From the NCBI GenBank assembly GCA_000432155.1, contig FR888463.1:1-5612 (forward strand): a stretch of DNA of 5,612 bases. The letters are read 5' to 3'. Positions within the stretch are counted from its first letter, which is position 1, and every line of letters starts with the position of its first letter. The DNA comes from Eubacterium sp. CAG:274 (lineage in GTDB: Bacteria; Bacillota; Clostridia; Lachnospirales; CAG-274). The position numbers were made by a program, and so were the translations under genes. This document shows positions 5,576 to 5,612 of this stretch, in pieces. Under the pieces are notes generated by a model. It saw only the letters and a list, made by a program, of their open reading frames with translations. It did no database searches and was not told the origin of the DNA.

Positions 5576-5612
5576 TGGGAACAACAGGGCTCGAACCTGT
5601 GACCCCCTGCTT
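5576..5612 (-). tRNA. Partial tRNA, probably tRNA-Val (3' part only)
   Basis: Only the 3' half is inside the window: the end of the anticodon loop (AA), anticodon stem strand GCAGG, variable loop, T arm ACAGG-TTCGAGC-CCTGT, acceptor strand TGTTCCC and discriminator A. CCA is not encoded. The anticodon itself lies beyond the edge. The AAGCAGG and GGGTC pattern with A73 resembles firmicute tRNA-Val(TAC). tRNA-Ala(TGC) shares the anticodon arm but needs G3-U70, and position 70 here is C. It is probably cotranscribed with tRNA-Leu, as no terminator lies between them. Confidence 0.7.

Overview
The window comes from a low-GC, Gram-positive bacterium, most likely an anaerobic Clostridia member of the gut Lachnospiraceae or Ruminococcaceae type. 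The evidence is the A/T-rich coding sequence, strong AGGAGG ribosome binding sites, sigma-A-like promoters, intrinsic terminators with long U-tracts, a DUF5711-like protein next to a CvpA-family protein, and a single-subunit nitrite/sulfite reductase. Every supported gene is on the minus strand, so transcription runs from high to low coordinates.

In transcription order, the right end (5036-5612) is a tRNA region in two units. The first holds the 3' part of a probable tRNA-Val, cut by the window edge, and tRNA-Leu(TAA), and ends in its own terminator. The second has a near-consensus promoter followed by tRNA-Asn(GTT), tRNA-Glu(CTC) and tRNA-Cys(GCA) and a terminator. None of these tRNAs encodes its 3' CCA, so a CCA-adding enzyme is required.

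Next is a single-gene unit (3337-4995): a promoter with perfect -35 and -10 hexamers, a siroheme/[4Fe-4S] nitrite/sulfite reductase of 514 residues, and a strong terminator. No siroheme synthesis gene or electron-donor subunit lies beside it.

Then comes a three-gene operon (213-3287) with its own promoter and terminator. It encodes a single-pass membrane protein with an acidic cytoplasmic tail and a predicted extracytoplasmic propeller-like domain (DUF5711-like), a CvpA-family multi-pass membrane protein started by TTG, and a YigZ/IMPACT-family protein. The short gaps (11 and 16 bases) and the single promoter and terminator imply cotranscription. The first two are probably an envelope pair of unknown function; YigZ is cytosolic and may be only a passenger.

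The left end (1-212) has no gene. It holds four closely packed hairpins (7-130), whose repeated GGGTCA motifs make it look like an intergenic repeat element, and then a C/A-rich stretch with no G on the plus strand (160-208).

Most of the window is ordinary housekeeping sequence and I do not see a convincing new system. The items most worth a second look are the hairpin cluster at the left edge, the uncharacterised DUF5711/CvpA membrane pair, and a Cys where related reductases carry an Arg in the siroheme-binding half-domain.
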